Shown here one piece after another: positions 1 through 6,052 of a DNA stretch of 8,892 nucleotides; the stretch's first letter is position 1; each line of letters starts with the position of its first letter. The notes beneath the pieces were generated by a model. It saw only the letters and a program-made list of their open reading frames with translations, was not told where the DNA came from and searched no databases. Origin of the DNA: WSZY01 sp964559845. Its GTDB lineage: Bacteria > Pseudomonadota > Zetaproteobacteria > Mariprofundales > Mariprofundaceae. Location: contig CAZLJF010000065.1 of assembly GCA_964559845.1 (NCBI GenBank), positions 1 to 8,892 on the forward strand, written 5' to 3'. A program made the translations under genes and the position numbers.

Positions 1-204
1 CAGGGCAAGCCCGTCTATGCGGTGCGACTCTTTCCGGCAATTCAGGCAGAGGCGGCAAAGGCGTACCCCGGCATCCCCGTCGGGACAGCCCGTTTTTCCG
101 CCGGGCTGCATTACCGCTCGCAAACGTGCAACAGGCATGCAATGTTCGCAAAGCCCTGGAGGATCGAAAAAATGGTCGAATCGCCATCATCGAAATTAGT
201 GTGA
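1..204 (+). CDS. C-terminal end of an unrecognised gene, cut by the window edge
   Basis: The first reading frame is open from base 1 to a TGA at 202-204, giving 67 residues that begin QGKPVYAVRLFPAIQAEAAK. Codons up to about base 115 favour G or C in the third position, as in the Rnf genes, which supports real coding. The last 20 or so residues look less protein-like and overlap a possible terminator of the opposite strand. No motif, membrane segment or family was recognised. It converges on the rnf operon, ending 7 bases from the stop of the tautomerase gene. A chance open frame is also possible, since only the tail is visible. Confidence 0.35.
   Translation, partial: QGKPVYAVRLFPAIQAEAAKAYPGIPVGTARFSAGLHYRSQTCNRHAMFAKPWRIEKMVESPSSKLV
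167..187 (-). terminator. Possible intrinsic terminator of the rnf operon
   Basis: Read on the minus strand, an ATGG arm (187-184) plus CG (183-182) pairs with CG (178-177) and CCAT (175-172) around an ATT loop, with one bulged base at 176. A run of T follows (A run at 167-172 on the plus strand). It lies about 25 bases past the stop of the tautomerase gene, the right place to end the rnf transcript. The stem is short and bulged, so it may be weak. It lies inside the convergent partial frame. Confidence 0.4.
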
Positions 205-211
205 ACAGACC

Positions 212-550
212 CTAGAAAGTTCCTCGATTCCAGCCGAACATGGCACGCTCGGGCGAGGCGAATTCGATATAGATGCGTGCAGGCTCAATGCCCAGGTTCT
301 GTTCAATGAATGTGCAGAGCGTTTCAGAGAGTGTTGCGGTCTGATCCGATGAAAGACCAAGGCTTTTAAGTTCCAGACAGGCCAGGGGATCGGTTGTGCC
401 TGCAAAACTCATGGTCTCACCATCTGAAATGCGAATCATTACATACCCTTCCGGTTTACCGAGTGCTTCGGCAGTGAGGGCCGAGGCTTTTTTCAACAGG
501 CTATCCTTGTTCTTAATGTTTATGTTGGTATGAATATTTAATACAGGCAT
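212..550 (-). CDS. MIF-family tautomerase, last gene of the rnf operon
   Basis: A 112-residue protein of the macrophage migration inhibitory factor / phenylpyruvate tautomerase family, normally 110-120 residues and a homotrimer. Seen directly: Pro2 right after the initiator Met, the catalytic base of the family; a GKP segment at 31-33 with Lys32 in the place of the active-site lysine; SLG at 63-65; and a C-terminal block from about 94 ending GWNRGTF, matching the family's GWN-x-x-TF tail. Human MIF has a CxxC redox pair; here the matching stretch (55-60) has one displaced Cys58, so thiol oxidoreductase activity is not expected. The physiological substrate of bacterial members is largely unknown. 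The start is firm: AGGAG lies 8 bases upstream and the ATG overlaps the previous gene's stop by one base. Cytoplasmic, since no signal peptide is seen. Confidence 0.88.
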   Translation of the reverse strand: MPVLNIHTNINIKNKDSLLKKASALTAEALGKPEGYVMIRISDGETMSFAGTTDPLACLELKSLGLSSDQTATLSETLCTFIEQNLGIEPARIYIEFASPERAMFGWNRGTF

Positions 551-741
551 CAGTGACTCTCCTGTTTCTCTTCAGTTTCAGTTTTTATCGCTTCACGGGC
601 CGCTTTTTCAGCCGGCAGCCGTCTGGCCAGTGCCTCGCGCTCCCTGTTTTTTTCGATGCGCATGCGCCTGGTGGCGGCAAACCCTGCCCACCACAGGAGG
701 ATGCCGAGCGGCAGCATGATCAGTAGCAGCTCCCAATCCAT
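550..741 (-). CDS. Small one-helix membrane protein between rnfE and the tautomerase gene
   Basis: A 63-residue protein with no recognised family. Residues 4-23 are a hydrophobic, Trp-containing transmembrane segment. From about residue 25 the chain is dense in Arg, Lys and Glu and probably forms an amphipathic or coiled helix. The positive residues straight after the membrane segment (RRMR) predict a cytoplasmic C-terminus. The ATG shares one base with the rnfE TAA stop (TAATG), and the gene's TGA shares one base with the next ATG, so it is translationally coupled on both sides. A GGTGG-like ribosome site lies about 7 bases upstream. This tight placement argues for a real gene. A role as an accessory or assembly subunit of Rnf is inference from position only. 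Confidence 0.7.
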   Translation of the reverse strand: MDWELLLIMLPLGILLWWAGFAATRRMRIEKNREREALARRLPAEKAAREAIKTETEEKQESH

Positions 742-1439
742 TATGTATCCACCCTTTCCGGCGCCGTTGCAGCCGTTCCTGCAGCAGGTGTCCCGGCCGC
801 TTTCCTCTCTGCACCGGCCTTCATACGGCGGTTAATGATGTTTACGCCCGCCAGAATGAACCCCAGCGCAATAAAGGCGCCCGGAGGCAGGATAAAGAGC
901 AGGAAGTCGGGATAGTCCGTACCAAACAGGGCAAAGCCGAATAGCTCGCCCTGACCAAGCAGTTCACGCACACCACCCAGTAACATCAGGGCGAAGGTGA
1001 ATCCGGCACCTACAGCAATCGCATCGACAAGTGAGTCGGAAACAGTGTTCTTGCTGGCAAATGCCTCGGCACGACCAAGGATGGCACAGTTGACCACAAT
1101 CAACGGAATGAAAAGACCCAGCACCAGATACATCTCATGCATCCATGCGTTCATGGCCAGATCGACTATTGTCACAAATGCTGCAATGATGGTGATGTAG
1201 GCAGGGATCCGCACCTGTTCCGGGATGCCGCCGCGAACCAGGGCTACAACCAGATTCGAGCCGATCAGCACGATCAGTGTGGCAGCCCCCATCCAGAAAC
1301 CGTTTTCAGCCGATGTGGTGACACCGAGCAGCGGACACATGCCCAGCAGTTGGGCGAAGATGGTGTTGTTGTGCCAGAAGCCGTCAGCGAAGATGGCATT
1401 TTTGGAGATGGTGTCGGTGCCGGATTTAATCATCTGCAT
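741..1439 (-). CDS. rnfE: RnfE/RsxE, integral membrane subunit of the Rnf complex
   Basis: A 232-residue polytopic membrane protein of the RnfA/RnfE/NqrD/NqrE family. With RnfA it forms the half-inverted membrane pair that holds an intramembrane [2Fe-2S] cluster. Seen directly: LGMCPLLG with Cys35 and VVNCAILGRAEAFA with Cys118, the two conserved cluster ligands; about six hydrophobic segments; LPPGAFIALGFILAG near 185-198; and a short Ala-rich cytoplasmic tail. Start choice: a longer frame begins at a TTG at 1475 with a poor ribosome site. The ATG at 1439 has GGAG 7 bases upstream and gives an N-terminus close to E. coli RsxE. A second ATG at 1433 (GGAG 8 bases away) is almost as good. The 1439 start overlaps the 3' end of rnfG by 14 bases. 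Confidence 0.95.
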   Translation of the reverse strand: MQMIKSGTDTISKNAIFADGFWHNNTIFAQLLGMCPLLGVTTSAENGFWMGAATLIVLIGSNLVVALVRGGIPEQVRIPAYITIIAAFVTIVDLAMNAWMHEMYLVLGLFIPLIVVNCAILGRAEAFASKNTVSDSLVDAIAVGAGFTFALMLLGGVRELLGQGELFGFALFGTDYPDFLLFILPPGAFIALGFILAGVNIINRRMKAGAERKAAGTPAAGTAATAPERVDT

Positions 1440-2067
1440 CTCTCCGCTCCGTTTTGTCCGCAGGTGTGACGGCAAGCAGCTTCTCTCTGTTTGCCCTGAA
1501 CAGCTCCAGCCCGTTCCGGACCGCCTTCACCACGGCTCGCGGTGTGATGGTGGCACCGGTGAACTGGTCAAAATCCCCGCCATCCTTCTTTACTGCCCAG
1601 CGGGTGTTATCCAGTGTTTTGCCGATAAAGCTGTTTAGCCACCTGCTGTTAAGAACAATGCCATCGCCAAGCCCCGGTGTTTCACGATGATCGGTGATGC
1701 GAATGGCGTGAACCGATCCATCCGGCAACAGCCCCATCATAATCCGGATTGTACCGTTGTAGCCATCCGGGGCGATGGTCTCCCATGCGAGGCCAATAAT
1801 CGTTCCCTGTTTGTCTTTGGCGACATAGAACAGCTTATCGGTTTCGCTCCCGGAAGGTCTGAATTGAATGGCATCGGCCAGCGGATCATTACTATGCGGG
1901 GGCAATACCTGTACCAGCGCCTTATGCAGTGCGGCTTTTCGGGCCTGTGCAATCGGTTCGCGGGTGACGGCGTCGGTCAGTCCGAGAAACAGCACGGAGA
2001 CGATGGCAACGGCAACGAGTGCCACCACCATCCGGATCTGTTCGCGGTCAATTCTGAACTTTTCCAT
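1426..2067 (-). CDS. rnfG: RnfG/RsxG, periplasmic FMN-bearing subunit of the Rnf complex
   Basis: A 213-residue subunit with one N-terminal membrane segment (about 12-31) and a periplasmic FMN-binding domain. The domain shows GYNGTI (102-107), HRETPGLGD (127-135) and, near the C-terminus, D167-Q-F-T-G-A-T173. This last motif is the Dxx[ST]GAT signature at which ApbE/Ftp flavin transferase attaches FMN through a phosphoester bond; Thr173 is the expected attachment residue. RnfG passes electrons across the periplasmic side, as NqrC does in Na+-NQR. Length matches the family (about 200-215). The ATG lies one base after the rnfD TAG, which implies coupled translation. No apbE gene is in the window. 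Confidence 0.96.
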   Translation of the reverse strand: MEKFRIDREQIRMVVALVAVAIVSVLFLGLTDAVTREPIAQARKAALHKALVQVLPPHSNDPLADAIQFRPSGSETDKLFYVAKDKQGTIIGLAWETIAPDGYNGTIRIMMGLLPDGSVHAIRITDHRETPGLGDGIVLNSRWLNSFIGKTLDNTRWAVKKDGGDFDQFTGATITPRAVVKAVRNGLELFRANREKLLAVTPADKTERRDADD

Positions 2068-2068
2068 T

Positions 2069-3139
2069 CTAGTTGCTCACCTTGCGTTTCGGCTTGTGTC
2101 CATACACCCGTGGGCGACAGTAGTGGTCAATCAACGGCACGGCACAATTCATCAGGATTACGGCAAACATCGCCCCCTCCGGATAACCGCCATAGGTGCG
2201 GATGCACCATGTCAGCACACCGCAGCCGATACCGAAGACAAGCCGGCCGTTTGCTGTGACCGGGGAAGTGACAGGGTCGGTTGCCATGAAGAATGCACAC
2301 AGTATCAGGCCGCCTGCCAGCAGGTGGAAGAGTGGTGGCGCATAGCGGGCCGGATCAATCGTGTTGAAGATGGCTGCCAGAAGCAGCACCGTTGCCAGAT
2401 AGGAGAGGGGGATATGCCAGCTGATGGTGTGCCTTGCCAGCAGGTAGATACCGCCAAGCAGCAGCGCCAGCGCACTGGTTTCACCGATACTTCCGGCCTC
2501 ACGGCCAAGGAATGCATCCAGATAGCTGTAATCATACGAGCTGAGTGCATCGGCAACAGCAATGCCCTGGCTCCATTCGGTTTTGATATGGCCAAGCGGG
2601 CTTGCCATGGTAACGGCATCTAACACCTGGTTCAGAGATTCGGGGCCGAAGAGAAGCAGGTTCAGGCAGGTATTGAAGTTGTACAGGTCAATGGCAGGGG
2701 TGCCGACATGCATCGGCATAATCCACGTGGTCATATTCAGCGGGAATGAGACCAGCAGAATGATCCGTGCGGCCAGCGCCGGGTTGAACAGGTTATAGCC
2801 CAGTCCGCCGTACAGTTGTTTACCCAGTACAATGGCCATGACAGAGCCAAGAATCACCATCCACCACGGAATATAGGCCGGAAGCGTCAGCGCCAGCAAT
2901 AGCCCTGTCAGCGCCGCAGAACCATCACCGACAGGTGTGGCAGGCCTGCCCATCAGGCGCAGGGATATAAACTCGGTAGCGATACAGGTGAGCATACAGA
3001 GTGCGATCAGCAAAAGCGCCAGCCAGCCGAAGAGGTAAACACTGACGATGGCGGCAGGCATCAGCGCAAAGATGACGGATAACATGGTCATGCGAACGGA
3101 ATCGCCGCCATGCATATGCGGGGAACTGAGATGGATCAT
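2069..3139 (-). CDS. rnfD: RnfD/RsxD, membrane FMN-bearing subunit of the Rnf complex
   Basis: A 356-residue polytopic membrane protein of the NqrB/RnfD family (E. coli RsxD is about 350). Conserved blocks seen: VGDGSAALTGLLLALTLP (70-87); GKQLYGGLGYNLFNPALAAR (106-125); the flavin-site region DAVTMASPLG (174-183); and a C-terminal set of helices with a MATDPVTSPVTANGR block. The flavin site fits Dxx[ST]xA[ST], but the acceptor position is Ser180 (codon AGC), where threonine is usual in characterised RnfD (Thr187 in Vibrio cholerae). FMN attachment to serine is plausible but not proven. The ATG overlaps the rnfC TGA stop by four bases (ATGA), and GAGG lies 7 bases upstream, so the start is firm. 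Confidence 0.96.
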   Translation of the reverse strand: MIHLSSPHMHGGDSVRMTMLSVIFALMPAAIVSVYLFGWLALLLIALCMLTCIATEFISLRLMGRPATPVGDGSAALTGLLLALTLPAYIPWWMVILGSVMAIVLGKQLYGGLGYNLFNPALAARIILLVSFPLNMTTWIMPMHVGTPAIDLYNFNTCLNLLLFGPESLNQVLDAVTMASPLGHIKTEWSQGIAVADALSSYDYSYLDAFLGREAGSIGETSALALLLGGIYLLARHTISWHIPLSYLATVLLLAAIFNTIDPARYAPPLFHLLAGGLILCAFFMATDPVTSPVTANGRLVFGIGCGVLTWCIRTYGGYPEGAMFAVILMNCAVPLIDHYCRPRVYGHKPKRKVSN

Positions 3140-4737
3140 GTTGAAGCCTCATCCGCTGCCGGAGCGGCAGCGGTATCAGTGGCCGTTTCTGCGCCTCTTT
3201 TATCGGCTTTTGCATCAGCTTTTTCGGAAGGAGCGGGCTTCTTTTCATCTTCAGTCTTCGGTTTGTGCTTTTCACGTACCGCTCTTCTTTTGGCGGCTTT
3301 CTCCGCCTTTTCACGTGCAATTCTGGCTTCGCGCATCTCACTGCGCCGCCTGGATGCATCGGCAAAACTTTTCTCCCGTTCGATCTGGGCCAACTGCCCC
3401 TTGCCATAGCGGAAGTAGTGTACCAGCGGAATATGGGAGGGGCAGACATAACTGCAGCAGCCGCACTCGATGCAATCAAACAGGTTATAGGACTCCGCCT
3501 TCTCAAACTGGTTATTGCGGCACTGGTCGGCCAGCAGGTTGGGCACCAGGCTGACCGGGCAGGCAATGCCGCAGTGGCCGCAACGGATACAGGGCTGCTC
3601 AGGCTGATGCACCTGTCTCATCGTGGCACTGTGCATGGCCAGCAGGCCGTTGGTTGATTTGACCACCGGCACATCCACATTTTTCAGTTTTTCACCCATC
3701 ATCGGGCCACCATGCAGCAGATGAATGTCATCGAAGCTCTCCAGTCCGTGTTGTGCAAAGACAAAGTGCATGGGAGTGCCGAGCCTGACCCGCATATTGC
3801 CGGGGCGCGGTACGGCATCACCGCTGACGGTGACAATCCGGTCCGTCAATGGCCGTCCGAGCACGATGGCATCATAAATCGCCTTGGTGGTGCCGACATT
3901 CTGGCAGAGCATGCCGACATGCATCGGCAGCTTGCCTGCCGGCACCTCTCTGCCGGTCAACACCTTAATGAGCTGTTTTTCACTCCCCTGCGGATAGCGG
4001 GTCGGCAGCAGATGCACTTCTACCTGAGCCATATCTGTCATACTGTTGACTGCTTCACGTATCGCCTCTGCGGCATCCGGTTTGTTATCTTCGATGGCAA
4101 CGACGGCTTTTTTTGCACCGACCATATACATGATGATGTCGATACCTGTAACGATCTCTTCGGCTTTTTCAAGCATCAGGCGATGATCATTGGTCAGATA
4201 GGGTTCGCACTCGATTCCGTTCAGAATTACGGTTTCAATCGGATTGCGTTGATCCTTCAGCAGCTTGATAAATGTCGGGAATACCGCACCACCCAGGCCT
4301 GCGATACCACACAGGCGAATACGCTCACGAATTTCGGCCGGATCGCTGTCGCGGTAATCAGGCATGGGATCCAGACTCTCATCACGGCTATCCTGGCCAT
4401 CCGGCTCAATGAAGATCGACGGCAGTCCCAGGCCCGACGGATGGGGAATGGGGTGTTCCTCGATCTTGACCACCTTGCCGGATGTTGGTGCATGGATAGG
4501 AACGGAGACATAACCCTGCGATTTGGCAATCTTCTGGCCGCGCAATACATATTCACCGACTTCAACCAGCGGCGTACACGCTTCACCGATATGCTGCTTG
4601 ATCGGCATAATATAGAGCTGCGCAAGCATGGAGGTGGCAATGGGGGCCGCCGCCGTGATTTTCGACATCTCCGGTTCGATACCGCCGGAGAGTGTGCCGG
4701 TATCCCTTCCTATGGCTTTAAGCAGTGTATGGAGCAT
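3136..4737 (-). CDS. rnfC: RnfC/RsxC, NADH- and Fe-S-binding peripheral subunit
   Basis: A 533-residue cytoplasmic-face subunit that in characterised Rnf complexes binds NADH and FMN and passes electrons to RnfB. Domains in order: an N-terminal RnfC barrel-sandwich part (GGIEPEMSK at 18-26, then a biotinyl-lipoyl-like segment near 60-95); an NADH/FMN domain related to complex I NuoF, with GIAGLGGAVFPTFIKL at 144-159 and GIECEPYLTNDHRLM at 174-188; a SLBB-like part; and two [4Fe-4S] motifs, C383-C386-C389-C393 and C422-C425-C428-C432. After about 450 comes a Lys/Ala/Glu-rich, low-complexity tail, a known variable feature of proteobacterial RnfC and much shorter here than in E. coli. The ATG has AGGA close upstream and lies inside the last 20 bases of rnfB. 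Confidence 0.97.
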   Translation of the reverse strand: MLHTLLKAIGRDTGTLSGGIEPEMSKITAAAPIATSMLAQLYIMPIKQHIGEACTPLVEVGEYVLRGQKIAKSQGYVSVPIHAPTSGKVVKIEEHPIPHPSGLGLPSIFIEPDGQDSRDESLDPMPDYRDSDPAEIRERIRLCGIAGLGGAVFPTFIKLLKDQRNPIETVILNGIECEPYLTNDHRLMLEKAEEIVTGIDIIMYMVGAKKAVVAIEDNKPDAAEAIREAVNSMTDMAQVEVHLLPTRYPQGSEKQLIKVLTGREVPAGKLPMHVGMLCQNVGTTKAIYDAIVLGRPLTDRIVTVSGDAVPRPGNMRVRLGTPMHFVFAQHGLESFDDIHLLHGGPMMGEKLKNVDVPVVKSTNGLLAMHSATMRQVHQPEQPCIRCGHCGIACPVSLVPNLLADQCRNNQFEKAESYNLFDCIECGCCSYVCPSHIPLVHYFRYGKGQLAQIEREKSFADASRRRSEMREARIAREKAEKAAKRRAVREKHKPKTEDEKKPAPSEKADAKADKRGAETATDTAAAPAADEAST

Positions 4738-5305
4738 GTTGTCCTTTCCGTTCGATGCCCAGTTGAGCCCGTTGTGTATCCGGCAGTGGCCATGACCAGT
4801 GTTCCAGCAGTTCCGGCTTGATCAGCATGTCGATGCAGTCCACAGGGCAGGGCTCAACACAAAGCGTGCAGCCTGTGCAGTGATCAGTAATGACGGTGTG
4901 ATACTGTTTGGGAGCACCGACAATGGCATCCACAGGGCATGCCTTGATGCAGAGTGTGCAGCCAATGCATTCATCCTCACGAACAAATGCAATCATGGGG
5001 GCAGTCGGCTCATCCTCAACAGTTTTGGGCTCAACCCCCATCAGATCGGCAATCTGAAGCATGGTACGTTCGCCGCCGGGTACACATTGATTCACCTCTG
5101 CTTCACCGGCAGCAACTGCGTTTGCATAGGGTTTACAGCCGGGAAAGCCGCACTGGCCGCACTGGGTCTGCGGCAGCAGGGACTCAATGTTGTCAGTTAA
5201 CGGGTCGCCTTCGATTTTGAATATACGCCCTGCAACGGCCAGAACAATGCCGAATATTAGTGCGAAGGCACCAAATGCAGCAATGGCGATAAGGAGATTG
5301 GTCAT
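4718..5305 (-). CDS. rnfB: RnfB/RsxB, multi-cluster ferredoxin subunit
   Basis: A 195-residue ferredoxin-type subunit held in the membrane by an N-terminal helix (about 1-26). The first Fe-S domain shows C49-C52-C57-C74, the pattern shared with the 4Fe-4S domain of acetyl-CoA synthase/reductive activators. Two classical ferredoxin motifs follow: C113-C116-C119-C123 and C143-C146-C149-C153, each closing with CP. RnfB is the likely docking site for soluble ferredoxin and links RnfC to the membrane core. Length agrees with E. coli RsxB (192). It starts 15 bases after the rnfA stop, with only a poor ribosome site visible, so translation may depend on rnfA. Its end overlaps rnfC by 20 bases. Confidence 0.97.
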   Translation of the reverse strand: MTNLLIAIAAFGAFALIFGIVLAVAGRIFKIEGDPLTDNIESLLPQTQCGQCGFPGCKPYANAVAAGEAEVNQCVPGGERTMLQIADLMGVEPKTVEDEPTAPMIAFVREDECIGCTLCIKACPVDAIVGAPKQYHTVITDHCTGCTLCVEPCPVDCIDMLIKPELLEHWSWPLPDTQRAQLGIERKGQHAPYTA

Positions 5306-5320
5306 ATCAGGCCGTCCGGA

Positions 5321-5902
5321 CTAAATCTTGACGAGGCCGGAGAAGCCCAGAAATGCCAGCGACATCATGCCGGCGGTAATCAGTGAGATCGGGGAACCCT
5401 TGAATGCTTCCGGTATCGGCGCATGCTCAATGCGCTCGCGCAGGCCGGCAAACAGAATCAGCACCAGCGCAAAACCGGTTGCCGCACCAAAGCCGTACAG
5501 GGCAGAGGTGATAAAGGTGTTATCTTGCTGGATATTGAGCAGTGCCACACCAAGCACTGCACAGTTGGTGGTGATCAGCGGCAGAAAGATGCCAAGCCCC
5601 TGATAGAGCAGCGGGCTGGTTTTATGGATCATCATTTCGATGAACTGTACCAGCGAGGCGATAATCAGAATGAAAAAGATCGTTTGCAGATAGAGCAGAT
5701 CCAGCGGAATCAGAATGTACTGCTGCACCAGCCATGAGGCGGTGGATGCCAGTGTCATGACGAACATGACGGCAAAGGACATGCCTATGGCCGTCTCTAC
5801 CTTGCCGGAGACGCCAAGGAAGGGGCAGATACCGAGAAACTTGGTCAACACATAATTGTTTACCAGCACGGCAGAGAGAAGAATGACAGCAAATTCAGTC
5901 AT
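5321..5902 (-). CDS. rnfA: RnfA/RsxA, integral membrane subunit, first gene of the operon
   Basis: A 193-residue membrane protein, the same length as E. coli RsxA and similar along its whole length. LGICPFLG carries Cys26 and TTNCAVLGVALLN carries Cys114, the two ligands that with the RnfE pair hold the intramembrane [2Fe-2S] cluster. The sequence ends MSLAFLGFSGLVKI, as in RsxA. Start choice: the frame extends upstream to a GTG at 5944, but those 14 extra residues are not family-like. The ATG at 5902 gives MTEFAVILLSAVLVNNYVL, matching the family start. No Shine-Dalgarno sequence precedes this ATG; a TATACT box lies 8 bases upstream instead (see findings). Confidence 0.96.
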   Translation of the reverse strand: MTEFAVILLSAVLVNNYVLTKFLGICPFLGVSGKVETAIGMSFAVMFVMTLASTASWLVQQYILIPLDLLYLQTIFFILIIASLVQFIEMMIHKTSPLLYQGLGIFLPLITTNCAVLGVALLNIQQDNTFITSALYGFGAATGFALVLILFAGLRERIEHAPIPEAFKGSPISLITAGMMSLAFLGFSGLVKI

Positions 5903-6052
5903 AGCGCAGCAGTATAATGGCCTTGGTGCGGCAGGTACACACACGAAATGCCATAATCACAATATGGGAACGGATTGGCGGTAAACCGCTTTATATTCAG
6001 GGTTGACAACAGAGAGCACTAATCAACCATGCTGCCTTTGCCGGAGGTAACT
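5903..6052. promoter_or_regulatory. Divergent control region between rnfA and mrp
   Basis: This 150-base spacer must hold the promoters of both divergent units. It contains a perfect 5+2+5 palindrome, GCGGTAAACCGC (5978-5989), and an inverted repeat CCATA-N7-TATGG (5951-5967). A TATATT at 5992-5997 could be the -10 of mrp, but no good -35 lies in front of it. On the minus strand TATACT at 5911-5916 could be the -10 of rnfA, with a poor -35. I recognise no known operator. The assignment of the region as regulatory is by position; the individual elements are tentative. Confidence 0.45.
6043..6047 (+). promoter_or_regulatory. Ribosome binding site that sets the mrp start
   Basis: GGAGG lies 5 bases before the ATG at 6053. 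The in-frame upstream ATG at 6029 has no comparable site, so 6053 is the likely start. Confidence 0.8.

Noticed and set aside
86..108. CAGCCCG/CGGGCTG hairpin as a terminator or attenuator
   Set aside because: The seven-base stem is perfect, but no T tract follows on either strand and it lies inside a GC-rich open frame, where such stems arise by chance.
1440..1475. Upstream TTG start for rnfE
   Set aside because: It adds 12 residues absent from family members and has only a weak ribosome site; the ATG at 1439 is better on both counts.
1868..2623. 251-codon open frame on the plus strand, antisense to rnfD and rnfG
   Set aside because: Shadow of the strongly conserved rnfD and rnfG genes, with no motif and no ribosome site pointing to expression.
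3712..4821. 369-codon open frame on the plus strand, antisense to rnfC
   Set aside because: It is the mirror of rnfC, whose minus-strand product has unmistakable Fe-S and NADH/FMN motifs. The plus-strand translation resembles no protein family.
6003..6030. TTGACA at 6003-6008 as the -35 box of a promoter for mrp
   Set aside because: It matches the consensus -35 exactly, but at 16-18 bases downstream there is no acceptable -10, and a transcript would start very near or within the gene's ribosome site.
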